Below, in pieces: positions 27,353 through 34,412 of a stretch of 49,826 bases of DNA (positions are counted from its first letter, which is position 1; every line of letters starts with the position of its first letter). The notes beneath the pieces were generated by a model, which had not been told where the DNA came from, made no database searches, and worked only from the letters and a program-made list of their open reading frames with translations. Source of the stretch: Thermoanaerobaculia bacterium (GTDB taxonomy: Bacteria > Acidobacteriota > Thermoanaerobaculia > Multivoradales > JAGPDF01); contig JAGPDF010000030.1 of the NCBI GenBank assembly GCA_018057705.1, positions 1 through 49,826 of the forward strand, read 5' to 3'. Position numbers and translations under genes: made by a program.

Positions 27353-27358
27353 TAAGCT
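27353..27358 (+). promoter_or_regulatory. -10 box of probable leaderless lhr transcript
   Basis: TAAGCT ends 7 nt before GTG 27366. A perfect 10-bp palindrome, GCTTCGAAGC (27356-27365), overlaps its end and runs up to the start codon, and could be an operator or fold in the DNA. No Shine-Dalgarno is seen. Confidence 0.45.
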
Positions 27359-27365
27359 TCGAAGC

Positions 27366-30300
27366 GTGAGTCTCGAGCGCTTCGACCCCCGGATCCGCAC
27401 CTGGTTCGAGCAGCGCTTCGGCGCTCCGACCGAGGTCCAGCGGCTGGCCTGGGGTCCGATCGCCGACGGCCGGCACATCCTGCTTACCGCCCCGACCGGG
27501 AGCGGCAAGACCCTGACCGCCTTCCTCTGGGCGTTGCAGCAGCTCGCGACCGGGGTCTGGGAGGACGGGACGACGCGCGTGCTCTACATCTCTCCCCTCA
27601 AGGCGCTGAACGCCGACATCGAACGCAACCTCGCCGAGCCTCTGGCCGGGATCGCCGAGGCTTTTCGCGCCGCGGGCGGCGAACTGCCGCGCATCCGGGT
27701 GGCGATGCGCAGCGGCGACACGCCGCCTGCCGAACGCCAGAGGATCGTGCGCCAGCGCCCGGAGATCCTGATCACGACCCCGGAGAGCCTCAATCTGCTG
27801 GTCAACTCGAAAGCCGGGCCGGCGCTCTTCGCGGGCCTGCGGACGGTGATCCTCGACGAGATCCACGCCGTCGCGGCGAGCAAGCGGGGCACCCACCTCA
27901 TCACCGCCGTGGACCGCCTGGTGCTCTTCGCCGGCGAGTTCCAGCGCATCGCGCTGTCGGCGACCGTGCGGCCCCTCGACCGCATCGCTTCGTGGGTCGG
28001 AGGCTTCCGGCTGGAACGCGGCGCCGACGACCTTCCGCGCTACGTGCGGCGTTCGGTCGCGGTCGCCGAGTCGCGCCAGCCGAAGCGTTACGACGTCGAG
28101 GTGCGGCTGCCCCCGGCGCTCGCCGCCGTCCCCGCAGAGGAGCGCGAGGGCGATACCCTCTGGACCGCCATCTCCGCCGATCTCCGCGACCGGATCCGCG
28201 AGGCGCGCTCGACGCTGGTCTTCACCAACAGCCGGCGGCTCTCCGAGAAGCTCACCCGCCTGATCAACGACGGCGCGCCGCGCGAGCTCGCCTGGTCACA
28301 CCATGGCTCGCTCGCGCGCGAGCTGCGCAGCGCGATCGAGAAGCGGCTCAAGGCCGGGGATCTGCCGGCGCTGGTGGCGACGAGCTCGCTCGAGCTCGGC
28401 ATCGACATCGGCGCGCTCGACCAGGTGCTGCTGGTGCAGGCGCCGCGCTCGCTCGCCTCGGCCGCGCAACGCGTCGGGCGCGCCGGGCACGCGGTCGGCG
28501 AGGTCAGCCGGGCGCGCTTCTACCCGACCCACGCGCGCGATTTCCTCGAATGTGCGGTCGCCGCGCGGGCGGTGCTGGACGGCGATATCGAGCCGATTCG
28601 ACCGGTGAGCGCGCCGCTCGACCTGCTGGCGCAATGGATCGTCGGCATGGTGGCGCACGAGCGCTGGCGCGCCGACGATCTCTACGACTTCCTGCGGACG
28701 AGCGCGCCCTACCACGAGCTGCCCCGCCGTCAGTTCGACCTCGTGGTCGAGATGCTCGCCGGGCGCTACGCCGACGCGCGGATCGCCGAGCTCCGCCCGC
28801 GAGTCGCTTTCGACCGCCTCGACGGCACGATCGCGGCCCGTCCGGGCGCCGCGCGCCTCGTCGCCCAGTCGGGCGGCACGATCCCGGATCGCGGCTACTT
28901 CCAGCTGCGGATCGAGGACTCGAACGCCCGCCTCGGCGAGCTCGACGAGGAGTTCGTCTGGGAGCGCTCGCTGGGTGACACCTTCCTGCTGGGAACGCAG
29001 TCGTGGCGCATCCGGCGTATCACCGCGAACGAGGTCTTCGTCGCTCCGGCCCGCGGCGGTGCGGTGCTCGCGCCGTTCTGGCGGGCGGATGCGCGCGATC
29101 GCGGTGCGGTCTTCTCGGAGCGCATCGGCCGGCTGCTCGAACGCGCCGACAGCGAGCTCGAGCATCCCGGCTTCGAATCGGCGCTGGCCGAAGAGTACGC
29201 GCTCGACGCGGCCGCGGCGGCCGAGCTGGCGCGTCAGCTGCGCGCGGCGAGGGCCGCCCTGGGCGGCCGCCTGCCGCATCGGCGCCGGCTGGTGTTCGAA
29301 GAATCCCTCGAGCGCGCCAGCAGCGGCACGGCGCATCCGGGCGACGGCCGGCGCCAGGTCGTGCTCTACACCTTCTGGGGAGGGACCCTCAATCGACCGC
29401 TCGCGCTCGCGCTCGCGGCGGCCTGGGAGGAGGCAGAAGGGACCCCGATCGAGACCCTGGCCGACGACGACGCGGTGCTGCTCGTTCTGCCGGCCGGCGC
29501 CGATGCACGCCAGCTGCTCGCGCGGGTGACGCCGGAGCGTCTGGAACAACTGCTGCGCGCGCGGCTCGAATCCTCCGGATTTTTCGGCGCCCAGTTCCGC
29601 CAGAATGCCCAGCGGGCGCTGCTCCTGCCGCGCGCCGGCCCGAGTCGGCGCACGCCGCTCTGGGTGTCGCGGCAGAACGCCAAGAAGCTGCTCGAGGCCG
29701 TGGCGCGCTTCGACGACTTTCCGGTGACGCTCGAAACCTGGCGGAGCTCTTTGCACGACGAGTTCGACCTCGAGAGCCTCCGCGGGCGGCTCGAAGAACT
29801 GGGACGCGGCGAGATCGAGATCCACAACGTGCGGAGCGACCGACCTTCGCCGCTGGCGGCGGGCCTGGTCTGGCGGCGGACCAACGAGCTGATGTACGAG
29901 GACGACATGCCGGGAGCCCGGCGCGGCGCCACCGTGCGCGCCGACCTGCTGCGCGAGATCGCGCTGGGCGGCGACCGCCCGCGGATCGCCGTGCGCCTGG
30001 CGGAGGAGTTCCGGCGCAAGGTCCAGCGGCTGCTTCCGGGATATGCGCCGCAGACCCCGACCGAGCTTCTCGAATGGGTCAAGGAGCGTCTCTTCGTGCC
30101 GCTCGCCGAGTGGGACGAGCTCCTCGCCGTCCTCGAGCGCGATCGCCCCGGAAGCAGCCGGGAGATGCTCGCCGGGCTCGCCGTAGGCGACAAGCTCCTG
30201 ACGGTCGCCGCGCCACTCGCCCCGGTCGTGACTCCCGCTGCGGTTGGGAGCGCGCCCGCCGCCGCGCCCGGCGCGGTGGCGGTGGTGGTCGCGCGCGAGA

Positions 30301-31940
30301 ACCTGCCGCGGTTCGCGCGGCTCGCCGGATCCGCCACCGTCGCGGTGCGGAGCGCGCTCCTCGCCACGCTGCTCGAGGAGTGGCTGCGCTTCTATCCACC
30401 GGTCGAGGTCACCTGGGCGGCCGAGCAGTGGGGCGTCGCCCCGAGCGAGCTCGAGGCCGCGCTGGCGACACTGGAGGCCGGCGAGCGCGTCGTCGCCGGC
30501 GACCTGCTCGCTGCGGATTCCACCCCGAGGGCGTCTCGGCAGGTGGCCGTCGTGGCGACGATCGAGACTCTCCTGCGCTGGCGCCGGGCGGCGGCGCGGC
30601 CGGCGTTCGAGCCGCTGGCGCTCGGCGAGCTGCCGCTCTTTCTCGCCCGCTGGCAGGGGCTCACCGAGCGCGGAACCGGCAACGAAGGGCTACAGGCGGC
30701 CCTGGAGCGCCTGTTCGGCTTCCCGGCACCGGCCGCGCTCTGGGAGAGCGATCTTCTTCCTTCCCGGCTGGAGCCGTACTTCCCGACCTGGCTCGACGGC
30801 CTGTTCGAAGAGAGTGAGCTCGTCTGGTTCGGCACCGGGCGGGAGCGCATCGGCTTCGCCTTTCGCCCCGACCTCGACCTCTTCCAGCCGCTCGTGCGAT
30901 CTCCCGAGGCGGCGGAGCCCGAACCCGGCGAGGTCGCGGCGGTCGCGGTGCGCGACCTGCTTGCGGGCGAGCCGCGCGGCCTCGAGATCGGCGAGGTCGT
31001 CGAGCGCTCGGGGCTCGGACTCGGCGCGGTCAACGCGGCGCTCTGGTCGCTGGTCTGGAGAGGCGAGGCGACCTGCGGCTCGCTGCGCGTGCTGCGGCAG
31101 GGGATCGTCTCCGGATTCGAGCTGGAGAGTCCCATGCCGGAGAGCGTCTCCAGGCCCACCGGAGGTCTCGCAGGTGGGGCGGGGCGCAGCCGGCGCGGGC
31201 TCTTCCGGCGCTGGCAGGGGAGCGCGCCGCTTGCGGGTCGCTGGCGGACGCTCGGCGGTCGGCCCGAGGAGGCGCTGCACGGCACAAGCGATCCCCTGGT
31301 CGAGGAGGAGCGCAGCCGGGAACGCGCCCGGCTGCTGCTCGATCGTTATGGCGTGCTCTTTCGCGAGCTCCTGGCGGTCGAGCTCCCGGCCCTCGCCTGG
31401 AGCCGGGTTCAACGCTCGTTGCGCGGCCTCGAGCTCGCCGGCGAGATCGTCGCCGGCCGCTTCTTCGATGGGCTTCCCGGTCTGCAGTTCGCCCTGCCTT
31501 CCGCGGTCCGCCAACTGCGCGAGGGGTTGCCGGCGGCGGCTGTCTGGTGGTGCTCGGCACTCGACCCGGCTTCGCCCTGCGGCCTCGATCTGCCCGGCAT
31601 CGCGGGCCCGGTGCCGCGGGCGCTGCTGCGGCGGGTGGCCTCGACGCGGCTGGCTTACCGCGGCAGCCGACTCTGCGCGGTCTTCGCCCGCGGCGGTCGC
31701 GAGCTGCACTTCTTCGTGCCCGCGGACGACCCCGGACTGGCGGAGCTGCTCGAACCGTTGCGCTGCGCGTTGACGCGCACGGTCGGCGCCTCGCGCAGCC
31801 TCGACATCGAGACGATCAACGGTGAGGCGGCCGGTTCGAGCCCCTACCTCGGGGCCTTCGCCGCCTTCGAGCGCACCCGCGACGGAGGACTGCTGCGCCT
31901 GAGCCGGCGCTATGCCAGCCGGGAGGCCGGCGAGCGCTGA
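27366..31940 (+). CDS. lhr: Lhr-type superfamily 2 helicase, long form
   Basis: ATP-dependent helicase of 1524 aa, close in size to the roughly 1500-aa bacterial Lhr. Visible motifs: Q-like region PTEVQRLAW, Walker A TAPTGSGKT (41-49), Ia SPLKALNADI, TTPESLN, Walker B DEIH (164-167), motif III SAT (198-200), SSLELGIDIG and motif VI QRVGRAGH. After the two RecA domains come the winged-helix and Lhr core (to about 870), then a C-terminal half of about 650 residues, mostly winged-helix-like, as in full-length Lhr. Lhr proteins unwind DNA or RNA:DNA hybrids and take part in DNA repair. The GTG start follows a -10-like box by 7 nt, pointing to a leaderless message. No exonuclease or phosphoesterase partner gene is adjacent. 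Confidence 0.93.
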   Translation: MSLERFDPRIRTWFEQRFGAPTEVQRLAWGPIADGRHILLTAPTGSGKTLTAFLWALQQLATGVWEDGTTRVLYISPLKALNADIERNLAEPLAGIAEAFRAAGGELPRIRVAMRSGDTPPAERQRIVRQRPEILITTPESLNLLVNSKAGPALFAGLRTVILDEIHAVAASKRGTHLITAVDRLVLFAGEFQRIALSATVRPLDRIASWVGGFRLERGADDLPRYVRRSVAVAESRQPKRYDVEVRLPPALAAVPAEEREGDTLWTAISADLRDRIREARSTLVFTNSRRLSEKLTRLINDGAPRELAWSHHGSLARELRSAIEKRLKAGDLPALVATSSLELGIDIGALDQVLLVQAPRSLASAAQRVGRAGHAVGEVSRARFYPTHARDFLECAVAARAVLDGDIEPIRPVSAPLDLLAQWIVGMVAHERWRADDLYDFLRTSAPYHELPRRQFDLVVEMLAGRYADARIAELRPRVAFDRLDGTIAARPGAARLVAQSGGTIPDRGYFQLRIEDSNARLGELDEEFVWERSLGDTFLLGTQSWRIRRITANEVFVAPARGGAVLAPFWRADARDRGAVFSERIGRLLERADSELEHPGFESALAEEYALDAAAAAELARQLRAARAALGGRLPHRRRLVFEESLERASSGTAHPGDGRRQVVLYTFWGGTLNRPLALALAAAWEEAEGTPIETLADDDAVLLVLPAGADARQLLARVTPERLEQLLRARLESSGFFGAQFRQNAQRALLLPRAGPSRRTPLWVSRQNAKKLLEAVARFDDFPVTLETWRSSLHDEFDLESLRGRLEELGRGEIEIHNVRSDRPSPLAAGLVWRRTNELMYEDDMPGARRGATVRADLLREIALGGDRPRIAVRLAEEFRRKVQRLLPGYAPQTPTELLEWVKERLFVPLAEWDELLAVLERDRPGSSREMLAGLAVGDKLLTVAAPLAPVVTPAAVGSAPAAAPGAVAVVVARENLPRFARLAGSATVAVRSALLATLLEEWLRFYPPVEVTWAAEQWGVAPSELEAALATLEAGERVVAGDLLAADSTPRASRQVAVVATIETLLRWRRAAARPAFEPLALGELPLFLARWQGLTERGTGNEGLQAALERLFGFPAPAALWESDLLPSRLEPYFPTWLDGLFEESELVWFGTGRERIGFAFRPDLDLFQPLVRSPEAAEPEPGEVAAVAVRDLLAGEPRGLEIGEVVERSGLGLGAVNAALWSLVWRGEATCGSLRVLRQGIVSGFELESPMPESVSRPTGGLAGGAGRSRRGLFRRWQGSAPLAGRWRTLGGRPEEALHGTSDPLVEEERSRERARLLLDRYGVLFRELLAVELPALAWSRVQRSLRGLELAGEIVAGRFFDGLPGLQFALPSAVRQLREGLPAAAVWWCSALDPASPCGLDLPGIAGPVPRALLRRVASTRLAYRGSRLCAVFARGGRELHFFVPADDPGLAELLEPLRCALTRTVGASRSLDIETINGEAAGSSPYLGAFAAFERTRDGGLLRLSRRYASREAGER

Positions 31941-31997
31941 TTGTGGGGCGCGGTGGTGAGACGTTCACTGCTCCGGGCCGCTGCTTCTTGGTAGTCT

Positions 31998-32027
31998 GCG
32001 GTCACCGCGGGACGCAGCCGTGACCGC
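31998..32027 (+). terminator. Possible hairpin after lhr
   Basis: GCGGTCAC and GTGACCGC form an 8-bp perfect stem around a 14-nt loop, followed by only TTT. It lies in the 135-bp gap between lhr and the next gene. Weak as a terminator because the T run is short. Confidence 0.35.
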
Positions 32028-32075
32028 TTTGGATTCAGTTGGCCCCAGAGCCGACGACGAAAGGACAGACGACCG

Positions 32076-32597
32076 ATGAAGATCGCCCTGCGATGGACCT
32101 GCCTGCTGACCCTGCTCGCGGCGGGCCTCGCGGCCCCCGCTTCGGCAGGAGAACACCGGCTCGGCTTCGGGCTGCACTACTGGCAGAGCATCGACCAGCT
32201 CGACGACCAGTTTCCGGAGTTCGAGATCGCGGACGACGGCGTTTCCGAGGTGCTTTCGTACCAGTACCTGGCCGGTTTCATCCGCTTCGAGGTCGCCGCG
32301 GAGTACTTCGACGAGGGCTTTCAGGGTTCGCTCGACTGGGCGGTCTCGCCGCAGGTCTACATCCTGGCCGGGCGCGGTTTCTACGGTGGGCTCGGCGTGG
32401 GCGCCACCTACTCGGACTTCGCCAACGGCAGCTGGTCCGATCCCTACTACATCGCGAAGGCCGGAGTCGATCTGCTGCTGCTGCCGAAGATCCACCTCGA
32501 CATCAACGCCGACTACCGGTTTCTCGAGTGGGAAGACCTGGACGACTACGACACCGATACGATCACCTTCGGCGCGACGGTTCGCGTCGCTTTCTAA
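32076..32597 (+). CDS. Small outer-membrane beta-barrel protein
   Basis: A 173-aa protein with a signal peptide (cleavage after APASAG is likely) and alternating beta strands such as LGFGLHYWQSI, VYILAGRGFYGGLGVGATY, YYIAKAGVDLLLL and IHLDINADYRF, ending in TFGATVRVAF with terminal Phe, the signature read by the BAM complex. Size fits an eight-stranded barrel. No known family name is assigned and ligand is unknown. ATG 32076 has AAAGGA upstream. The OsmC gene follows 16 nt later with its own AAGGGG, so the two are likely co-transcribed. Confidence 0.8.
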   Translation: MKIALRWTCLLTLLAAGLAAPASAGEHRLGFGLHYWQSIDQLDDQFPEFEIADDGVSEVLSYQYLAGFIRFEVAAEYFDEGFQGSLDWAVSPQVYILAGRGFYGGLGVGATYSDFANGSWSDPYYIAKAGVDLLLLPKIHLDINADYRFLEWEDLDDYDTDTITFGATVRVAF

Positions 32598-32613
32598 AGA
32601 AAAGGGGACGACC

Positions 32614-33042
32614 ATGGCTATTCGCAAGGCGAACGCCGTCTGGAACGGCGGACTGCAGGATGGGAAGGGCACAGTGAAGCTGGGCAGCGGGGCGTTCGAG
32701 GGGCAGTACTCCTTCTCGTCGCGCTTCGAAGAGGGTGTCGGGACGAATCCCGAGGAGCTCCTCGGCGCCGCCCACGCCGGCTGCTTCTCGATGGCGCTCG
32801 CCGCCGGCCTCGGCCGCGCCGGCTTCGCGCCCAAGCGCGTCGCGAGCGAAGCGCGGGTGCAGATGCTCAAGAACGACGCCGGACTCGCCATCACCCGGAT
32901 CGAGCTCGACTGCGAAGCCGAAGTGCCCGGCATCGACGCCGCCACCTTCGCCGCGCAGGCCGAGGGCGCCAAGGCCAACTGCATCATCTCGAAGGCGCTG
33001 TCTTCCAATATCGAGATCGTTCTCCAGGCGAAGCTCGTTTGA
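32614..33042 (+). CDS. OsmC/Ohr-family peroxiredoxin-like protein
   Basis: A 142-aa OsmC-family protein that reduces organic hydroperoxides with two Cys. Cys57 (AAHAGCFSMALA) and Cys123 (AKANCIISKAL) are both at the family positions, and the N-terminal strand pair (AIRKANAVWNGGL, GTVKLGSG) is typical, so it should be active. Closer to OsmC than Ohr by the GTNPEELLGAAHAGC context. ATG 32614 lies 7 nt after AAGGGG. Immediately downstream is a 349-bp gene-free stretch holding palindromic repeats. Confidence 0.93.
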   Translation: MAIRKANAVWNGGLQDGKGTVKLGSGAFEGQYSFSSRFEEGVGTNPEELLGAAHAGCFSMALAAGLGRAGFAPKRVASEARVQMLKNDAGLAITRIELDCEAEVPGIDAATFAAQAEGAKANCIISKALSSNIEIVLQAKLV

Positions 33043-33052
33043 GTTGACGCGA

Positions 33053-33170
33053 CTGGGGGACATATTGCGGCCGCTCGAACTCTGCGGCGACCAGCGGTCT
33101 TCGCAGCCGCTATGTGTCCCCTGCAGCGAGCACCGTCTGTGATTGGGCACTCCGGCACTCGGGATCCGGA
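33053..33170. repeat. Tandem palindromic repeat, copy 1
   Basis: First of two adjacent copies of about 120 bp in the gene-free stretch 33043-33391. It contains an imperfect inverted repeat: GGGGACATATTGCGGC (33056-33071) and GCCGCTATGTGTCCCC (33106-33121) pair at 14 of 16 positions. The copy ends with CTCCGGCACTCGGGATCCGGA. No coding potential is evident. Confidence 0.85.
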
Positions 33171-33175
33171 CGGCG

Positions 33176-33296
33176 CTGGGGGACATATTGCGGCCACTCA
33201 AACCTGGCGACGACCAGCGGTCTCCTCAGCCGCTATGTGTCCCCCTGCCGCGTTCAGCGTACGTGTGATTGGGCGCTCCGGCACTCGGGATCCGAA
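33176..33296. repeat. Tandem palindromic repeat, copy 2
   Basis: Second copy, same orientation, with scattered substitutions. Inverted arms at 33179-33194 and 33229-33244 are identical to those of copy 1 while the sequence between them differs more. This pattern suggests selection on, or recent exchange of, the arms. Confidence 0.85.
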
Positions 33297-33353
33297 GTGG
33301 GCTCCTATTTGAGGCGTGGTCGCCCACTTCGGATCCCGAGCGCCAGAGCGCCC
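33271..33353. repeat. Long hairpin: repeat tail and its inverted copy
   Basis: The end of copy 2 (33271-33301) is repeated in inverted form at 33323-33353; 29 of 31 positions pair around a 21-nt loop. It lies between the OsmC gene and the gene at 33392. It is GC-rich with no T tract, so it resembles a REP/MITE-type palindrome more than a rho-independent terminator. Confidence 0.85.
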
Positions 33354-33378
33354 TGGTGGAACGAAGATGAGGTCTCGC

Positions 33379-33384
33379 TAGATT
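33379..33384 (+). promoter_or_regulatory. -10 box of probable leaderless transcript
   Basis: TAGATT ends 7 nt before ATG 33392. A start at TTG 33383 would fall inside the box, which argues against it. Confidence 0.5.
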
Positions 33385-33391
33385 GGGGCGC

Positions 33392-33904
33392 ATGAGCCAC
33401 AGCAGCCTCGTCCGCCTGGTCGCCCTGCTGGCCCTGGTCGGTGCTCTCGTGGCGCTCGGTCTCTGGTGGACCAGCGATCGGCGGCGGATCGTGGCGCAGT
33501 TCGAGGCGCTGCAAGAGGAGCTCGGCAAGAGCGGGGAAGAGGGGACGTTCGATCGCCTCGGCCACGCCCGGGGCGTCTCGGAGATCTTCGCCGACGGCTT
33601 CGTGATCCTCGCAGAGCCTTACGAAGGCACGATCGCCGACCGCCAGCAGCTCATGGCGATCGTCGATCGCTATCGCGCCAGCGCCGAGCGCATCACGGTC
33701 TCGGACTCGGAGGTCGAGGTTGAGCTGCGGCCGAACGCCACCGCCGAGATGACCGCCGTGGTCGAGGTGATCGGGCTGCGGCCCGGCGGTCCCGGACGCG
33801 AACGCCTGCGGATCCGCGTCGCTTGGCGGGAGGACGACGGTGTCTGGCGGATCCAGGAGCTCGAGGTGCTCGAAGTCCTCGACAGCTCCGGCCTGTTCTT
33901 CTGA
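33392..33904 (+). CDS. Small membrane-anchored SnoaL/NTF2-like protein
   Basis: A 170-aa protein with one N-terminal membrane helix (LVRLVALLALVGALVALGLWW) and an extracytoplasmic domain of about 130 residues. Helix-rich start (RRIVAQFEALQEELGKSGEE), then RQQLMAIVDRYRASAERITVSDSEVEVELRP and a closing pair of strands with WREDDGVWRIQELEVLEVL, the layout of NTF2/SnoaL-like folds. No catalytic residues are assigned; function unknown. ATG 33392 is preferred over TTG 33383 because a -10 box overlaps the latter. It follows the repeat region and converges on the DUF456 gene with a 31-bp gap. Confidence 0.78.
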   Translation: MSHSSLVRLVALLALVGALVALGLWWTSDRRRIVAQFEALQEELGKSGEEGTFDRLGHARGVSEIFADGFVILAEPYEGTIADRQQLMAIVDRYRASAERITVSDSEVEVELRPNATAEMTAVVEVIGLRPGGPGRERLRIRVAWREDDGVWRIQELEVLEVLDSSGLFF

Positions 33905-33935
33905 AGGCGCTGAAGCCGCTGAATCCACCTCCGGT

Positions 33936-34412
33936 TCAGAGCCACCAGGCGAGCGCGAAGAGGCCGACCATCGCGAGCAGGATCGCGAGCTTGGCGACCG
34001 CCGCGAGGAACATCCCGAGCCAGGTCGCGAAACCCACCTTGCCCGCCTGCAGCAGGTCCCGCCGCGCGTACCACTCTCCGGCGAGGGCTCCCACGAAGGG
34101 TCCGACGAGCAGGCCCGGCAGCCCGAAGGCGAGGCCGACGAGCGAGCCGAGCAGCGCCCCGACGACCGCGAGCTTGCTGGCACCGGCGCGCTGAGCGCCG
34201 AGCGCGGTGGCGGCGATGTCGACACCGAAGGTCAGGCAGGTGAGGAGGAAGAGGACCGTCAGGGTGACCCAGCCCACACGGTCGAAGCCGTCCGCAGCGG
34301 CGCCGGCGACGAGGCCGAAGAAGACCAGCGGCGGCCCCGGGATTGCCGGCAGCACCGCGCCGGCAAAGCCGACGACCACGAGAACGAAGCAGAGCAGCCA
34401 GAGGAGCTCCAT
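33936..34412 (-). CDS. DUF456 family membrane protein
   Basis: A 158-aa integral membrane protein with about five hydrophobic helices and DUF456 features: VLPAIPGPPLVFFGL near the N-terminus, DIAATALGAQRAGASKLAVVGALLG and FGLPGLLVGPFVGALAGEW. Its role is not established. ATG 34412 shares one base with the TGA of the upstream mannosidase gene (TGATG), so translation is probably coupled. The frame stays open far upstream, but that is shadow of the mannosidase. Confidence 0.87.
   Translation of the reverse strand: MELLWLLCFVLVVVGFAGAVLPAIPGPPLVFFGLVAGAAADGFDRVGWVTLTVLFLLTCLTFGVDIAATALGAQRAGASKLAVVGALLGSLVGLAFGLPGLLVGPFVGALAGEWYARRDLLQAGKVGFATWLGMFLAAVAKLAILLAMVGLFALAWWL

Noticed and set aside
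32076..33042. Barrel protein and OsmC as a new stress system
   Set aside because: Adjacent genes with individual ribosome sites; OsmC neighbours vary widely and nothing ties the barrel to peroxide defence.
33053..33296. Possible CRISPR or small RNA gene at the tandem copies
   Set aside because: Only two long copies without spacers; internal inverted arms and an inverted third piece fit a palindromic mobile repeat better. No promoter for an RNA was seen.
33271..33353. Rho-independent terminator
   Set aside because: The stem is very long and GC-rich but neither side has a T tract.
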